This document shows positions 9,610 through 18,718 of a DNA stretch of 60,000 bases, piece after piece. Position numbers and translations under genes: made by a program. A model generated the notes under the pieces. The model worked only from the letters and a program-made list of their open reading frames with translations, was not told the origin of the DNA and searched no databases. Position 1 is the first letter of the stretch. Each line of letters opens with the position of its first letter. Origin of the DNA: Strigamia acuminata (lineage: Eukaryota; Arthropoda; Chilopoda; Geophilomorpha; Linotaeniidae); NCBI GenBank assembly GCA_949358305.1, contig OX442315.1, positions 5,669,875-5,729,874 on the forward strand, given 5' to 3'.

Positions 9610-10929
9610 CTAATATAATACTTCGATTTTACCCTTGTCTAATTTCATAGTCATTAGTCTATCGCTTATTATCAAAGCGTAGGCTTTAGTGTCGGCAGGA
9701 ACGGTTTCCGCAAATTTCATTTTTATTTGCACGTCCATTATTCCGGTTTTCATTCTTTCGCTTTGTTTCGTGCAATCTATTACGATGAGCGGGTATATAT
9801 TTCCGTACTCAAAAGTATTAAACGGTAAATCGTCGGCACCGTAATAGTCTTTTCTAAATTGAATGCAACTTTCTAAGAATTTACAGAAATTGGCTTTCTT
9901 AAAATCATTGTTACTGTCCAGATAAGGATATCGTTCCGAATTTAAGTAGGCATGAACTTCCGTTACATTGCAGTTATCAAATGTGGCTGGATTTTTTAAT
10001 TGGTCGTCTCTTTTATTCGTTTGTAAAGCCACGATGATGTAACGTGGTTTTTCTGACGTGCTGGTTGTTACCACTCTCCACGCGTGTTCCTTACTTTGTG
10101 GCACGTCTGTCATTTCGAACGACCAATGTCGGAAAGCTAATGGAACGTTCACCCCTCTATCTATGGCAGTGAGTAATCTATTCTTTTGGATATCGGACGG
10201 TAAGACGTGCGGCATCAACCAATATAACTGTTCGATGATAATTTTTCCAACGGGGGTGTTTACTTTTGGGGCGGGACCGGACTGTATCGCTTTAAAAATG
10301 GCATCGTTGTCGTGAGTTCGCATTAAGGTCAAAACTTGTTTGGCACCATATATGATTTTCGTATAGTCTTCAAAAAATCCCATTAAATGTGTTAACGGTA
10401 CTAACAAAGAGAACGATCCTTTGGGCGTTGGCATTATGTTGTAAAATATTCTACGTTCTAGAAAAGCGGGATTAAGAGTATCCGATGCTTCGCCCTTGTG
10501 ATGATCTACTATCCATCCCATATTTCCGCTCGAATTTTGGAGCTGTTTGTACGTTAGTAAGCCCTTAATAGTGGTAGCATAACCCGGATAATTTATTTCG
10601 TCTATTAATTTATCACCTATATGATATTTCATGTTGCTGAACAAAAATGGCATAAAGTTATTTCCTAACGTTATTATATGGTCTTGTTCATCAGCTTGAG
10701 CGATAAGGTCTGTACCATCCGCTTTCACTAATCTTCCTGTTATGCAAACGTAACTTTTATGAGGGTGAGTCCATACATCTTCGTTTTGAATGATTAATCG
10801 AATTTCGGAATTCACATTATTTAAATTAGTTCCTATAATAGGATAATATTCGTGGTAGTTGTAGGCATTAACAGATTCATCGACGACGAATGGTTGTTCG
10901 ACATCCAAATAATTCTCGGAGACTTGCAT
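9610..10929 (-). CDS. Candidate major capsid protein of the viral cluster
   Basis: A 439-aa beta-rich protein with an ATG start at 10929. It has no signal peptide or coiled coil. From memory it resembles the 'F54H12.2-like' uncharacterised proteins that accompany protein-primed polymerases in invertebrate genomes and are candidate double-jelly-roll capsid proteins. The N-terminal VEQPFVVDESVNAYNYHEYYPI region, the repeated short beta-strand pattern and the length all fit. The assignment needs structure prediction. Only about 30 bp separate its ATG from the gypsy LTR at 10959, so the element is cut or interrupted here. No penton, ATPase or integrase gene follows on the other side of the gypsy block (33971 onwards). 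Confidence 0.55.
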   Translation of the reverse strand: MQVSENYLDVEQPFVVDESVNAYNYHEYYPIIGTNLNNVNSEIRLIIQNEDVWTHPHKSYVCITGRLVKADGTDLIAQADEQDHIITLGNNFMPFLFSNMKYHIGDKLIDEINYPGYATTIKGLLTYKQLQNSSGNMGWIVDHHKGEASDTLNPAFLERRIFYNIMPTPKGSFSLLVPLTHLMGFFEDYTKIIYGAKQVLTLMRTHDNDAIFKAIQSGPAPKVNTPVGKIIIEQLYWLMPHVLPSDIQKNRLLTAIDRGVNVPLAFRHWSFEMTDVPQSKEHAWRVVTTSTSEKPRYIIVALQTNKRDDQLKNPATFDNCNVTEVHAYLNSERYPYLDSNNDFKKANFCKFLESCIQFRKDYYGADDLPFNTFEYGNIYPLIVIDCTKQSERMKTGIMDVQIKMKFAETVPADTKAYALIISDRLMTMKLDKGKIEVLY

Positions 10930-10958
10930 CGTCGCTATTTTTTAATTACTTAATATAT

Positions 10959-11476
10959 TGTTACGAGGTTGACGAGCACACTGTGAACCAGTTGTCGCCA
11001 CCTCGCTTCCGTAACTAAACGATTCGAATTAATGCTGTAAACCCTCATTAGAGTTCGCCTTAAGCGAATGATCTCACTAATTTACCCATTAAGTAATAGT
11101 AGAATCACCCAAGTTTACTTGGCTGATGAGGAGAACTGAAATGTCAGTTCATTCCGAGCTTTCATACCGAGAGGTTGTCGGGCAGTTACTGCCACGGCAT
11201 CTTGAGGTTCTTCACCCACCAAAGTTATTCATGCTTACTAGATTTAAGATAGTTTTATAAGATTTAGTTTTAAGTTAATCTTTGGTTCATTTCAGATTGT
11301 ATTTATGATTTAATAAACATACAGTTATATTTTATTAATAATACAATGAGTCCTCTTTGTTTCCTTCTTATTAGCAACACAGTTAAATGCTAGTTTAACT
11401 TAATGCAATTACAAACCCCCAGTTTAATAATAAAGTATTTACGTGGTCAAACAGTAGTCAGTCTGGCCACGTAACA
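10959..11476 (+). repeat. 5' LTR of gypsy element A
   Basis: A 518-bp LTR running from TGTTACGAGG to GGCCACGTAACA. Recognisable blocks shared with the 3' LTR include GAGCACACTGT, CCAGTTGTCGCCACC, TTCGCCTTAAGCGAATGA and ACAATGAGTCCT. An AATAAA-like signal occurs near 11311. A likely primer-binding site, TGGTGGAGATTGCGG, begins 3 bp after the LTR, at 11480. Confidence 0.85.
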
Positions 11477-12135
11477 AAGTGGTGGAGATTGCGGTTCTTT
11501 CTATTTGAGACCCATTAATTGGCTAAAAGTAGTGAAAAGTAGTAAAAGTAAAGTGAAATTGGCCAGTTATTTGCTAAAATTAGAAGATCCATTTGAAATC
11601 CGTACAAATTTGCATTAAAATTCAGTAAAATTCAAGTGAAATTCATATAAAATTTTGAAAAGTTGCAAACTCATTTGCATGAGTAATAAGATTGAAAGGT
11701 GACTCATTGTGAAAATTTTCTTTTAGGGTCAATTGCAGTTGAATATTTGATTATAGTGCACTAATAAGATTTACATATTTGAATTTATTAAAGATATTTA
11801 CCCAAGTTGAATTTATATAATAAAATGAGGTTGTTTTGGAGGTTAAGAGTGGTGAATATTCAATGTTTGTTTAATGATAAAACTTATATTAATAATGATT
11901 CAATTATAGGAAATGTTTTCTTTTTGGTTTATGTAGAAGTTTATGTTGATTTTGATGATTAATTTTGATTATTTTTCAGGAAATAATAATAATTTTTTTT
12001 GTTATTGAAATTTATTTTGAATTAGTGACTAATTGTGATAATTAATTGTGCATAAGTTTATTTCAGGGTTAGTGAAAGTTGTGAGTTGCTACAGCGTTGT
12101 GTGAATAAAGTGAAGGTATAATTAAAGGCTTAACA
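11477..12135 (+). other. Leader of gypsy element A
   Basis: About 660 bp of AT-rich untranslated leader between the 5' LTR and gag. It contains the likely primer-binding site at 11480 and no long open frame. The gag frame opens after a TAA at 12106. Since that frame has no ATG until 12442, either translation starts there or a spliced or non-ATG start is used. Confidence 0.6.
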
Positions 12136-13482
12136 GTGGATCAGCCAGTTAAGTTATCACAGGCGCAAGTGGATAATCTACTGGACTTAAAGAATCAAGA
12201 ATTAGAAAGAGAATTAGTAAGCACAGTGGATGATTCCAAAGTAGCGGTTAGAAAAAGGAAAACAACTTCACAGTCGGAACCTGGAATAAAGGAGGTTGAG
12301 CAAAATACTTCCACATTGGATGATAAACTTGTTTTTGCAACCCCATTAAAATTTGCGCAATCAAAGTCTTTTCAATCAGTATTTGAATTGTTAACACCAG
12401 TAAAATTAAAGGAATCCACATCAAAAGGACTTATATCCAAGATGGCGGATCCAACAACAGTTTTAACTGATCTTCTCAAGGGTATTTTGATACAAAAGCG
12501 CGAAGTTGTTTGTTATGATACGGAAAAAGGTAACATCGACCAATGGCTTGTGGCTTATGAAGCTACAATAGCATCAGATGATGAACGAGTGAAACAATTG
12601 CCGTTAGCCCTTAAGACTGACGGACTGGCATGGTTTGTGGAACAATATAAAACGAATCCAACCTGGACTTGGACAGAATGGAAGCCACAAATCGAAAAGA
12701 AGTTCAGGAAAAGCCAGGAAAATGTATTGAACACTCTTCATTTTATGAAGCATTCAGATGGTAAAGCCGATGCATTTATGAAGAAGGTCTTGGCCGAATG
12801 TGCTTATGCGCGACCAGAATTACCTGAGAATTTGAAGATTAATTATATTTTTCAAGGATTAAAGCCGGAAATGCAAAAGATGTTGATTACTGTATTCCCG
12901 AAGACTTTGGCGGATATGGAAGAGAGAATTAAGTTATTCGAAAGTCATAAAGTAAAAGACCCAGCAGATGTTCTACTCGCGGCGTTTAAAAAAATCGTGG
13001 ACGAGAAGGCGATCCCGGTAACAGCAGGTAAACTGAGTGGAACCGTGGGAACCCAACCAACCCACGCTGAGTTAATAGCTGAAGTCGCTGATTTAAAGCG
13101 GCGATTGTTAGAGGCAGAGTCAGTGGATTTGCTGGATGAAGAGTCGATACTGATACAAAATCAGTGGTATGCGCCAATAAGGAATAGGGGACAGTATAAT
13201 CAAGGAGGTAGAAGTAGAGGTGGAAGACAAGGCTTTAATCCTAATTACAATAATTATAATACTAACAATAGTAATAATTCTAATAACCGTTCATGCGGAT
13301 GTTATCATCATTTCAGCTGTGAGTTTTACAATCCACCCAGGCAACAACAACAGCAACAACAGCAACAGGAAAGAGGTGGAAGTAACAGCTGGAAGTGGAA
13401 TAAAAAGAGGAGAAGAGGTGAACAGCAAGATGGAAACCCTAATCCTCAGGCACAAACGAAGGCCCAAAATTCGAAAAACTAG
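12136..13482 (+). CDS. gag: Gag of gypsy element A
   Basis: This is the structural capsid/nucleocapsid polyprotein of the retrotransposon. The 448-aa frame begins with GTG; the first ATG is at 12442, in a good context before Ala-Asp-Pro. The central part (QWLVAYEAT... ...WTEWKPQIEKKFRKS) fits the Ty3/gypsy capsid fold (retrotransposon Gag family). The C-terminus is basic, with Arg/Gly, poly-Asn and poly-Gln tracts. It has a CGCYHHFSC cluster rather than a canonical CCHC knuckle. The last codons are AAA AAC TAG. The pol frame is the -1 frame and is open across this stop, so Pol is probably made by -1 frameshifting near the end of gag. Confidence 0.85.
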   Translation: MDQPVKLSQAQVDNLLDLKNQELERELVSTVDDSKVAVRKRKTTSQSEPGIKEVEQNTSTLDDKLVFATPLKFAQSKSFQSVFELLTPVKLKESTSKGLISKMADPTTVLTDLLKGILIQKREVVCYDTEKGNIDQWLVAYEATIASDDERVKQLPLALKTDGLAWFVEQYKTNPTWTWTEWKPQIEKKFRKSQENVLNTLHFMKHSDGKADAFMKKVLAECAYARPELPENLKINYIFQGLKPEMQKMLITVFPKTLADMEERIKLFESHKVKDPADVLLAAFKKIVDEKAIPVTAGKLSGTVGTQPTHAELIAEVADLKRRLLEAESVDLLDEESILIQNQWYAPIRNRGQYNQGGRSRGGRQGFNPNYNNYNTNNSNNSNNRSCGCYHHFSCEFYNPPRQQQQQQQQQERGGSNSWKWNKKRRRGEQQDGNPNPQAQTKAQNSKN

Positions 13483-13580
13483 TTGAACGGCCACAGAGAA
13501 ATTGTTGCCACCCAAAGAAAAGGAAAAGACAAAAGAAGAAGAGTAAGATAATTATAATTGACGTTCAGGTATCAGAATCA

Positions 13581-16500
13581 TTGTTGGAGATCCCAGTAAT
13601 TGTAAAAGAAATGGAAATAAAAGCGGTAATGGACACTGGAGCCAAACGAAACCTGCTAAGCGAAGAAGTTGCAATAGCTCTTCAATTGGATTATTCACCC
13701 AGCCCTAACATTAGGCTACGTGGGATAGGAAAGGATTTGGTAGTTCCAGTGGGTAAAACAAAAATGAACATTGCAATTGGAAAACTGACCTATAAGGTGG
13801 AAGTATTAATAGTGTCAGGATTTCATCATCAGCTTTTGTTGGGGGATCCATTCATGAGGTCAACGAGAACTGTCGTCGATTATGATTTACAAAAAATCTT
13901 TGTGGGCCGGAACAATGATAGTGGAGTAGAAGAAGCAGTTTTTCCAATAAATAGATCATTTTCGGACCAGAGTTATGTTGCCAGAGTAATGAAGAATATC
14001 TCAATTCCACCAATGCATGAATGCGTTATACCAGTTTATTTAAATACAAAACTAACCACAGAAATGTTTATGGAACCTCTAGGAAATGTAATAGATAGGT
14101 TTGGAATTTTGTGTTGTAAAACATTAACAAATTTTGAGTATGGTAAAGGAGTTCTGCGTGTGGCTAATCCAACAAACAAATCAGTCTTTCTGAAGGAGAA
14201 ATCTGCAATTGGTAAGGCGTATTACATTATCGAAATTGGGTTGTTGGATGAGAAGCAAGTGTATTGCACTGACTCCTCAACCAAAGCGGTTGAGTTGATA
14301 GATGAAAAGCAAGTACATTGCTTTGACTTTGACTCCTCGATTGCTAAAGATAAGATGAACAAAAGCCAACAAGAGCAGATGAAGCAGTTACTTCAAAGGA
14401 ATCAGGATAGATTTGCAGCCACAGACAAAGACTTAGGTAGAGTAACAACATTTAAACACAAAATTGATACGGGGGACCATGATCCAATACATTTGCAGCC
14501 TTATAGACGTTCAATCGCAGAAAAAGAAGTAGAGGCAGAAGAGACCAGAAAGTTGCTTGAGATGGGAGTCATTAGGGAGTCAGAAAGTCCATGGAGTGCA
14601 CCAGTACTTCTCATCAAGAAAAGAGACGGTAAATGGAGATTTTGTGTCGATTGGAGGAGGTTAAACGCGATCACAAAGAAAATGGTATACCCACTGCCCA
14701 GGATTGACGATACATTGGACCAACTGGCAGGGGCCCAGTATTTTTCGATGATGGATCTTATTCAAGGATATTATCAAGTCGAAATAGATGAACAGGATCG
14801 TGAAAAAACAGCGTTTACCACTTCAAGCGGACATTTTGAGTTTAACGTCCTAGGAATGGGATTATGTAATAGCCCAGCTGCGTTTCAAAAATTGATGAAC
14901 AAGGTGCTTGGTAATCTTCTTGGCAAGGTCTGTATAGCTTATATTGACGACCTTATAATCTTCTCGAAGACTTTTGATCAGCATCTGGAGGATCTCGATG
15001 CTGTCTTCAGTAAGCTGCGTTTGGCGAACTTAAAGGTTAAACTCAGCAAATGTACGTTTGGTACTAATACCATCAAATATTTAGGCCACATTGTTGATTC
15101 TGATGGAGTGTCACCTGATCCACGGAACTTGGAAAGTGTTGCCAAATTTCCAAAACCAACGAATTTAAAGCAGTTGAGAGGTTTTTTGGGTTTATGTTCG
15201 TATTATCGAAAGTTTATTCCAGGATTTGCGGACGTATCTAAGCCATTAGCCAACTTGACTCGCAAAGATGAAGCTTTTGATTGGGGACCACCACAGGAAA
15301 CAGCGTTTAAGGCCTTACGAACAGCTTTAGTTACGGTACCAGTATTGGCACATCCAAATTTCGCTGAGCCATTCATTGTGTCTACGGATGCAAGTGCTTA
15401 TGGGCTTGGTGCAATTTTGAAGCAACGTATTAACAAGCAGGAACATGTGATTTGTTACGCCAGTCGATTATTAAGTACAGCGGAACAAAATTACACAGCT
15501 ACAGAAAGAGAATGTTTAGCCATAATATTTGGCATTAACAAGTACAGACCATATCTTTACGGTAGGAAATTTACAATTGTAACAGACCATTCTGCGTTAC
15601 AATGGCTGAATAAGGTGAAAAATCCCAACGGTAGGTTGGCCAGGTGGAGTTTACAACTGGTAGATTATGACTACGATGTGATGCACAAGTCAGGCAAGAA
15701 GCACACGGATGCAGATGCTCTTAGCCGAATCCAAGAAGAGATTGGTGAGGAAGAAAAAGAAATTATTCCCTCATTACTTCTCGAAAAACTCAACTTACCT
15801 GTAGAACAGCGTAAGGACGAGAAAATTTTGGAGATCATCACCGCAATGGAGAACATTGAGCAACTTCCAAGAAACAGGAAACGTCCTTTAAAACAGTTTG
15901 TTATTCTGGATAACACATTGTTTAGAAAGAAAAGTTACAATTCTCTAAACATGGAAGGAAACCTTTTAGTAGTACCGCAGCATTTACGTAAGCAAGTGTT
16001 AGAAGAAATGCATGACGGGCTCGTAGGTGCTCATCTCGGCCTAAATAAGACGTGGAAAAGAATTAGAGTAAGATTCTTTTGGCCGAGGATATATAGGGAC
16101 GTAAGGAATTACGTACTCTCTTGTCCACATTGCGCAGGAAGTAAGTCAATGACCACTCCACAAAAAGGTTTATTACAACCTTGGTCGACGATTTCAAGAC
16201 CGTTCGAGAGGATTGGTATAGACACGTTAGGAAGCTTTCCAGTTTCAAACAGTGGAAATAAGTTTGTTTTTGTTATAACTGATTACTTGTCACGTGCAGT
16301 CATTGCCAGAGCGGCTCCAGCATGTACAGCGTTGGAAGCAGCGAAAAATCTTGTATTCGAGGTAATGCTCAAAGAGGGAAGTCCACGCGAGATACTCAGC
16401 GATCAGGGGACGGAGTACAGGAATGAAATGATCAATGAAGTATCAGCACTGTTTAAATCCCAGCACAAATCCACTTCCGGGTACCATCCAAGGACCAACG

Positions 16501-17525
16501 GATTAACGGAAAGATTCAATGCAACATTTGCCAAAATGTTGACATGTTATACTAATAAAGATCACACAGATTGGGATGAATTTTTACCATTTGTCATTTT
16601 CTCCTATAATTCAGCAGTCCATGAAACAACTGGATATACCCCATATTATTTGTTGAAAGGTTATGAAGTTGATTTGAGTGTGGATGTGAACTTGAACCTT
16701 CCTCGAAAGGAATTCACTCTTCGCACTTCTAGATTTATGAGGGAGATGCGGAAAATTGCCAACGAAAGATTAGAATGGCAGAGTGAGAAGAGCAAGAGAA
16801 GATTTGATTTGGACAGAATTGTGGTCGAATTCGAACCAGGAGAACTAGTTTACTTGAAAACCCCAAATAGGAAAGTAGGGTTGAGCGAAAAGCTCCTGCC
16901 ACCATTTTCTGGACCATATGAAATAGTTAGACGCACAGCGCCAAACGATTATGAAGTAAGGAATTCATCAGGAAAGAAGACTAGTATTGTCAATGTTGAG
17001 CGTTTGAAGCCATACAAGCCACGAGAGGAAATTCCAGAAACTATTCTGCAGGATTTACCACCAAAGAAAGTAACATTTTCCGATGAAGTGCAAGAAAATT
17101 CGCAAAAAGACGATCAGAATGCGGAAATTGTGAAGAAAGACGAAGATTCGCGAGATAAGCCTAAATTAGGTGTAAAGGAAAGGTTTATAACTGACGAGGA
17201 CCAGATATCATTGAAATCACTCTTTGAATCTGAAGACGAAACGTCGGATTTCCCGGTTCCAACTGAGAGGGAACGATTGAAGGCACTCTACGGGCCGAAA
17301 GAAATTGAGGAACGTCGAGTGAAAGAAGAAGATGAGAAAAGCAAGCAAAATCAGTTGCTAAAGTCGTCGCCAGACGAAAACAAGAAGAATCGGTCGCAGA
17401 AACCATCACCAGGTGTCGCAAGTGCTGTTAGCGCTGATACGCGTGCGCGACGTCCTGCTGAAAGTGATTTCCGATCACGCCGACTTAGATCGCAACCACG
17501 CCAGGATTACACTGCATTTTACTAG
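13581..17525 (+). CDS. pol: Pol of gypsy element A (PR-RT-RNaseH-INT)
   Basis: A 1314-aa polyprotein with no internal stop. Domains in order: aspartic protease MDTGAKRN (about residue 18); reverse transcriptase FCVDWRRLN (about 355) with active site AYIDDLIIFS (about 454); RNase H STDASAYGLG (about 600); integrase zinc finger H...H...CPHC (about 818-853); catalytic core with D in GIDTLG, SDQGTEY (about 938) and E in GLTERFN (about 976); and a GPY/F-like module FSGPYEIVRR (about 1105). A charged C-terminal tail of about 170 aa follows. The first possible start is TTG, but the frame is open upstream into gag, which fits expression as Gag-Pol. The intact frame conflicts with the high divergence of the flanking LTRs. 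Confidence 0.93.
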   Translation: MLEIPVIVKEMEIKAVMDTGAKRNLLSEEVAIALQLDYSPSPNIRLRGIGKDLVVPVGKTKMNIAIGKLTYKVEVLIVSGFHHQLLLGDPFMRSTRTVVDYDLQKIFVGRNNDSGVEEAVFPINRSFSDQSYVARVMKNISIPPMHECVIPVYLNTKLTTEMFMEPLGNVIDRFGILCCKTLTNFEYGKGVLRVANPTNKSVFLKEKSAIGKAYYIIEIGLLDEKQVYCTDSSTKAVELIDEKQVHCFDFDSSIAKDKMNKSQQEQMKQLLQRNQDRFAATDKDLGRVTTFKHKIDTGDHDPIHLQPYRRSIAEKEVEAEETRKLLEMGVIRESESPWSAPVLLIKKRDGKWRFCVDWRRLNAITKKMVYPLPRIDDTLDQLAGAQYFSMMDLIQGYYQVEIDEQDREKTAFTTSSGHFEFNVLGMGLCNSPAAFQKLMNKVLGNLLGKVCIAYIDDLIIFSKTFDQHLEDLDAVFSKLRLANLKVKLSKCTFGTNTIKYLGHIVDSDGVSPDPRNLESVAKFPKPTNLKQLRGFLGLCSYYRKFIPGFADVSKPLANLTRKDEAFDWGPPQETAFKALRTALVTVPVLAHPNFAEPFIVSTDASAYGLGAILKQRINKQEHVICYASRLLSTAEQNYTATERECLAIIFGINKYRPYLYGRKFTIVTDHSALQWLNKVKNPNGRLARWSLQLVDYDYDVMHKSGKKHTDADALSRIQEEIGEEEKEIIPSLLLEKLNLPVEQRKDEKILEIITAMENIEQLPRNRKRPLKQFVILDNTLFRKKSYNSLNMEGNLLVVPQHLRKQVLEEMHDGLVGAHLGLNKTWKRIRVRFFWPRIYRDVRNYVLSCPHCAGSKSMTTPQKGLLQPWSTISRPFERIGIDTLGSFPVSNSGNKFVFVITDYLSRAVIARAAPACTALEAAKNLVFEVMLKEGSPREILSDQGTEYRNEMINEVSALFKSQHKSTSGYHPRTNGLTERFNATFAKMLTCYTNKDHTDWDEFLPFVIFSYNSAVHETTGYTPYYLLKGYEVDLSVDVNLNLPRKEFTLRTSRFMREMRKIANERLEWQSEKSKRRFDLDRIVVEFEPGELVYLKTPNRKVGLSEKLLPPFSGPYEIVRRTAPNDYEVRNSSGKKTSIVNVERLKPYKPREEIPETILQDLPPKKVTFSDEVQENSQKDDQNAEIVKKDEDSRDKPKLGVKERFITDEDQISLKSLFESEDETSDFPVPTERERLKALYGPKEIEERRVKEEDEKSKQNQLLKSSPDENKKNRSQKPSPGVASAVSADTRARRPAESDFRSRRLRSQPRQDYTAFY

Positions 17526-18088
17526 CTTTCCTTGAGTGAACGCAAGTTATTTGCAGTGAGCAAAGGGAATTGCTGTTATTCGAGACGTGATTGACGAGGA
17601 TTTTGTGTAGTTTTGGTGAAAGTAGGTACTTTTGTTTGACGAAAGTTGGAATGAACGTAGGCGAGACGTGATGTGATTTTAATGTTGTATTTTCTTGTTT
17701 TTCGAGGCGAACGCAAGTTATTTGCAGTGAACCAAGAATAACTTGAATTTACTTGATGATTTGAAGAGATTTAAGACATTTTTCATGGATTTTGGAAGAT
17801 ATTAATAAAAGTCCCGAAAGTGAACGAAACGAAACGAATCTATCGCCATTTTTCCAGCGAATAAAGCGAACTTAGCACATTTTTCGAAATGTTAACTTAG
17901 CATTTAATTTTAAAATTTAATAGAAATAGCTATGAATATTTAATTGGTTTAGATGAAATAATTTGAATATTGTATAAAGTTAGAAATTTAATGAAATTTA
18001 GACAAATTGATTGTGAACATGAATTGTATTGGCCATTAATGAATTTTAATTAATGAATTTAATTTATTTTTGCACATATTAGACTTGA
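17526..18088 (+). other. Spacer after pol with a 22-bp direct repeat and a splice acceptor-like site
   Basis: AT-rich spacer. A perfect 22-bp direct repeat lies at 17538-17559 and 17709-17730 (starting GAACGCAAGTTATTTG). Just before the next ORF, a pyrimidine-containing tract ends in CACATATTAG at 18082, six bases ahead of the ATG at 18089. It resembles a 3' splice site that could give a subgenomic mRNA for the third ORF. Confidence 0.5.
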
Positions 18089-18718
18089 ATGGACGATATG
18101 ACGGGAAAATTTAGTCGGATGGACGTGAAAGACAGCTCAGACGAAGACGACAATATTTCCGTGTGTTCGGGGGTTTCAACCCAGATGTTCGATTTATATG
18201 ATAGGAATTCGGAGTTGGAGCATTTGGATGTCTTGGCTGAGGAGGAAGATATTGCAACGGTTCCTATTAAACCATTGTCCGAGTTAGTAACATTTAAACG
18301 CCCATTTTCCGAACGAAAGGAGCTTGGTGCGCGGCCTAAAGAGTATGATGTACCATTGACAACTGTGCAGCTAAACAAAATAGCGCGGCGTAAGCGTTGT
18401 CTGCAAAGAAGACGAACTGCGGATACAGCGGAGAAACGCGCATTCACCGATAAAGGGCTTCAGGTCATTCAGAAGCAGGCGAAGAAAACAATTTCTCGGA
18501 ATGAAAAGCGCCTTGGCGAACTAAGATTAGAGCAGCGCTGTATGACTGAAGAAGTGAGAAAAAAAGGTCTGAAAGGCCTTGATGGACGTTTGGTGTTCGA
18601 AGCATGGTTTCGAGCAGCAGATACAGTAAGCTGTTGCAACACGAGGCTAAGATTCGTCGCAACATCCAACGAGCGACAGTACTCGGGCGCAGGGAATCCA
18701 AATTGGACCCATGTGTGA
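18089..18718 (+). CDS. Third ORF of gypsy A, part a: acidic then basic protein
   Basis: A 209-aa frame with ATG at 18089. Residues of about 1-60 are acidic and Ser-rich (SSDEDDNIS). About 100-170 are strongly basic and probably helical (ARRKRCLQRRR, KQAKKTISRNEKR). I recognise no domain. It overlaps the next ORF by 115 bp in a different phase (-1). The residues after about 172 read as unstructured, while the other frame looks coding from 18604. So the two were probably one protein joined by frameshifting, or separated by an indel in the overlap. Confidence 0.5.
   Translation: MDDMTGKFSRMDVKDSSDEDDNISVCSGVSTQMFDLYDRNSELEHLDVLAEEEDIATVPIKPLSELVTFKRPFSERKELGARPKEYDVPLTTVQLNKIARRKRCLQRRRTADTAEKRAFTDKGLQVIQKQAKKTISRNEKRLGELRLEQRCMTEEVRKKGLKGLDGRLVFEAWFRAADTVSCCNTRLRFVATSNERQYSGAGNPNWTHV

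Noticed and set aside
9399-9650. 83-codon plus-strand frame through the TA microsatellite
   Set aside because: Pure Ile/Tyr low complexity produced by the TA repeat; no start context or domain.
18559-18565. A7 run as a programmed -1 slippery site joining the two third-ORF frames
   Set aside because: A -1 shift there runs into TGA at 18580 after a few codons, so it cannot join the frames.
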